From assembly GCA_900757255.1 (NCBI GenBank), contig CAAENE010000250.1, forward strand, positions 1 to 7,769: DNA of 7,769 nucleotides. Reading direction: 5' to 3'. The notes below the pieces were generated by a model. It was given only the letters and a program-made list of their open reading frames with translations. It made no database searches and had not been told where the DNA came from. Both the position numbers and the translations under genes were made by a program. Below are positions 6,816 through 7,769 of this stretch, piece by piece (positions within the stretch are counted from its first letter, which is position 1; every line of letters starts with the position of its first letter). This DNA comes from Clostridia bacterium. Its GTDB lineage: Bacteria > Bacillota > Clostridia > HGM11514.

Positions 6816-6844
6816 AGTATAGCATACTTTTTTTCTCTTGAAAA
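6816..6844 (-). promoter_or_regulatory. Extended -10 promoter of the corrinoid activator gene
   Basis: On the minus strand the -10 TATACT (6816-6821) carries an extended TGC (6822-6824). The -35 TTTTCA (6839-6844) is 17 bases upstream. Transcription would start near 6809, giving a very short leader of about 15 bases that holds the AAGGA ribosome site. There is no room for a cobalamin riboswitch. Confidence 0.6.
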
Positions 6845-6875
6845 TGAAATAATTTAAGAATTTTTTAAAAAAGTA

Positions 6876-6904
6876 TTGCAATTCAGGAAAAAATAGGTTA
6901 AAAT
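6876..6904 (+). promoter_or_regulatory. Sigma-A promoter of fapR
   Basis: The -35 TTGCAA (6876-6881) and -10 TAAAAT (6899-6904) are separated by 17 bases. A run of T6 and A6 tracts at about 6860-6872 just upstream of the -35 may act as an UP element. The start site should be near 6911, directly in front of the palindromic operator. Confidence 0.75.
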
Positions 6905-6917
6905 CCTATCAGTTACT

Positions 6918-6936
6918 ATTATGACCAGGTCATAAT
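6918..6936. promoter_or_regulatory. FapR operator palindrome (autoregulation)
   Basis: ATTATGACCAGGTCATAAT is a 19-base palindrome with two perfect 9-base arms around a central A. It lies about 14 bases after the -10 and ends 2 bases before the ribosome site GGAGGGG (6939-6945). The ACC-A-GGT core with AT-rich outer arms resembles FapR operators of Bacilli, which follow a TTAGTACC-type half site. FapR bound here would block its own transcription until malonyl-CoA releases it. The site was read directly; the binding protein is inferred. Confidence 0.8.
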
Positions 6937-6948
6937 CCGGAGGGGAAT

Positions 6949-7479
6949 ATGAGGATATCGAAGGCAGAACGGCAGGAACGGCTGGCACAGCTGGTAGAGG
7001 AGGAACCCTTTATTACCGACGAGGAAATTGCAAAGCGGTTTTCGGTCAGCGTCCCCACGGTACGGCTGGACCGGCTGGAGATGAACATAGCGGAGTATAA
7101 AGAGCGGGTAAAGCATATTGCGGTGGAAAAAGCGCGCGGCAAAAAAACCTCCTGTGAATTTCTGCGCATAGAGCCGGAAAAAAGCGCCATTGCCGTTTTG
7201 GTAGCTGAGGACGCTGTTTATTTTGAAAATACCAATATCGTAAAAGGCGAATTTTTATATTCTTTCACAGAAGAACTGGCATCCACCGCGGCGGATTTGC
7301 CCTGCGCGCTGGTCGAGGTCGCAAACATCAAATATAAAAAGCCGGTCAAGGCCGGCGACAAGCTGGTTGGCTGTGCGGACGTCAAGCGAAAGAAAAATGA
7401 AAAATACACTGTCTGGACAACAGTCACCCTGCACAATATTGAGGTATTCCGCTGCAAGTTTATTCTGAGGAACATTTAG
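6949..7479 (+). CDS. fapR: FapR, malonyl-CoA-responsive regulator of fatty acid and phospholipid synthesis
   Basis: This 176-residue protein (B. subtilis FapR is 188) starts with a DeoR-like helix-turn-helix, with FITDEEIAKRFSVSVPTVRL at 21-40 and DRLEM following, which closely matches known FapRs. A linker helix (46-62) leads to a hotdog effector domain (about 80-176) related to acyl-CoA thioesterases. In characterised FapRs malonyl-CoA binds this domain and releases DNA. Aligned to my recollection of B. subtilis FapR, Phe99 is kept (Phe92 here) and Gly107 is kept (Gly100). Arg106 is replaced by Lys99 and Asn115 by Glu108, so the malonyl pocket is altered but still has a positive charge. The linker is about 7 residues shorter. 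ATG 6949 is 5 bases from GGAGG. It is divergent from the corrinoid activator gene, and unlike many fapR genes it has no plsX/fabD directly downstream: no gene follows for at least 290 bases. Confidence 0.9.
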   Translation: MRISKAERQERLAQLVEEEPFITDEEIAKRFSVSVPTVRLDRLEMNIAEYKERVKHIAVEKARGKKTSCEFLRIEPEKSAIAVLVAEDAVYFENTNIVKGEFLYSFTEELASTAADLPCALVEVANIKYKKPVKAGDKLVGCADVKRKKNEKYTVWTTVTLHNIEVFRCKFILRNI

Positions 7480-7485
7480 TTCTTT

Positions 7486-7508
7486 AAAAAGAAGCAAACT
7501 TTTTCTTT
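7486..7508 (+). terminator. Weak terminator-like hairpin after fapR
   Basis: AAAAAG (7486-7491) pairs with CTTTTT (7499-7504) around a 7-base loop, and further T-rich sequence CTTTT follows. It is only 7 bases beyond the fapR stop and the spacing fits an intrinsic terminator. The stem is almost purely A-T, so strength is doubtful. Confidence 0.35.
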
Positions 7509-7530
7509 TAGTGAAAGAAGCAAAACCTTA

Positions 7531-7600
7531 TGTTCTTTTGTCCGGCCAAAAGAACCAAAAGCCGCTGGGGGTCCGATTCCCCCAGACCCCTAAACGGCTC
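7531..7600. repeat. Nested-hairpin intergenic element, probably a dispersed repeat unit
   Basis: No gene is seen from 7480 to the end of the window. GTTCTTTTG (7532-7540) pairs perfectly with CAAAAGAAC (7547-7555) around a 6-base loop. Next, CTGGGGG (7565-7571) pairs with CCCCCAG (7579-7585) around TCCGATT, enclosed by an outer stem AGCCG (7560-7564) with CGGCT (7595-7599). The GC-rich clover-like shape after an A/T-rich palindrome resembles repeated intergenic units seen in clostridial genomes, but only one copy is present here, so dispersion is an inference. The rest (7601-7769) has only a short imperfect direct repeat, GGCGCTGG(A/G)GTC, at 7615-7626 and 7657-7668. Confidence 0.45.
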
Positions 7601-7769
7601 TCCGAGGGCTGACAGGCGCTGGAGTCTTGTGTCCGTCTCTGTAGGATGGTTAACTGGGCGCTGGGGTCAGGAGATATGGGGCTGCATAAAATTTTGCCAA
7701 GTTGTTTAGAGAGAAAGAAGATATAAAATAGCTTTAGTGTTTGCACTTATGTGAGGGAAAGGTGCGACG

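Noticed and set aside
6795..6881. 29-residue N-terminal extension of the corrinoid activator
   Set aside because: The extension is Lys/Phe/Tyr-rich, covers the promoter and its -35, and has no ribosome site; the 2Fe-2S domain begins normally from 6794.
6795..6948. Cobalamin riboswitch before the corrinoid activator
   Set aside because: The predicted leader is only about 15 bases, and no B12-box-like sequence is visible between the divergent genes.
7561..7592. Possible tRNA 3' end (GGGGG-TCCGATT-CCCCC resembling a T-arm, followed by AGACCCC)
   Set aside because: No acceptor 5' strand, D-arm or anticodon arm lies upstream, and the invariant T55 position is C. The hairpin has an outer stem of its own.
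7528..7746. Minus-strand 72-codon open frame at the window end
   Set aside because: It runs through the nested hairpins; its product (ending GVWGNRTPSGFWFFWPDKRT) looks like translated repeat DNA rather than a protein.

Overview
The window looks like chromosomal DNA from an anaerobic, low-to-mid GC Firmicute (Clostridia, possibly near Oscillospiraceae or Eubacteriaceae). The evidence is a FapR-type lipid regulator, an ECF-transporter S component, a PocR/AraC regulator, a corrinoid protein with its Fe-S reductive activator, an Fe-S aldo/keto reductase, strong AGGAGG ribosome sites, and sigma-A promoters with extended -10 elements. No plasmid, phage or CRISPR genes are visible.

Layout. (1) Positions 1-2293, plus strand: a tight set of four genes, namely the 3' end of a classical aldo/keto reductase, an aldo/keto reductase with a C-terminal two-cluster ferredoxin domain, an ECF S component, and a DUF1893 (TM1506-like) protein that overlaps the S component. 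(2) Positions 2294-2500: no gene, but a dense run of hairpins that could be a small RNA or a decayed IS200/IS605-type end, followed by a clean extended -10 promoter. (3) Positions 2532-2984, plus strand: a small DUF4870/Tic20-like membrane protein, ending at a strong terminator that probably works in both directions. (4) Positions 6794 down to 3036, minus strand: a corrinoid-dependent methyl-transfer module in the order reductive activator (2Fe-2S plus ASKHA ATPase), PocR-AraC regulator, corrinoid protein. No substrate or tetrahydrofolate methyltransferase gene lies in the window. (5) Positions 6949-7479, plus strand: fapR, divergent from the activator, with a near-perfect palindromic operator just downstream of its -10. 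(6) Positions 7480-7769: no gene, with nested hairpins resembling an intergenic repeat.

How the genes fit together. In the minus-strand module, the corrinoid protein would carry a methyl group between a methyltransferase and tetrahydrofolate. The activator would re-reduce Co(II) to Co(I) at the expense of ATP. The PocR/AraC protein would sense a small molecule and switch the genes on. The partner methyltransferases must lie elsewhere. FapR senses malonyl-CoA in its known homologues and appears here as a self-regulated gene without the usual plsX/fab partners next to it. The plus-strand operon pairs redox enzymes with a transporter subunit and a deaminase-fold protein; its substrate cannot be read from the sequence.
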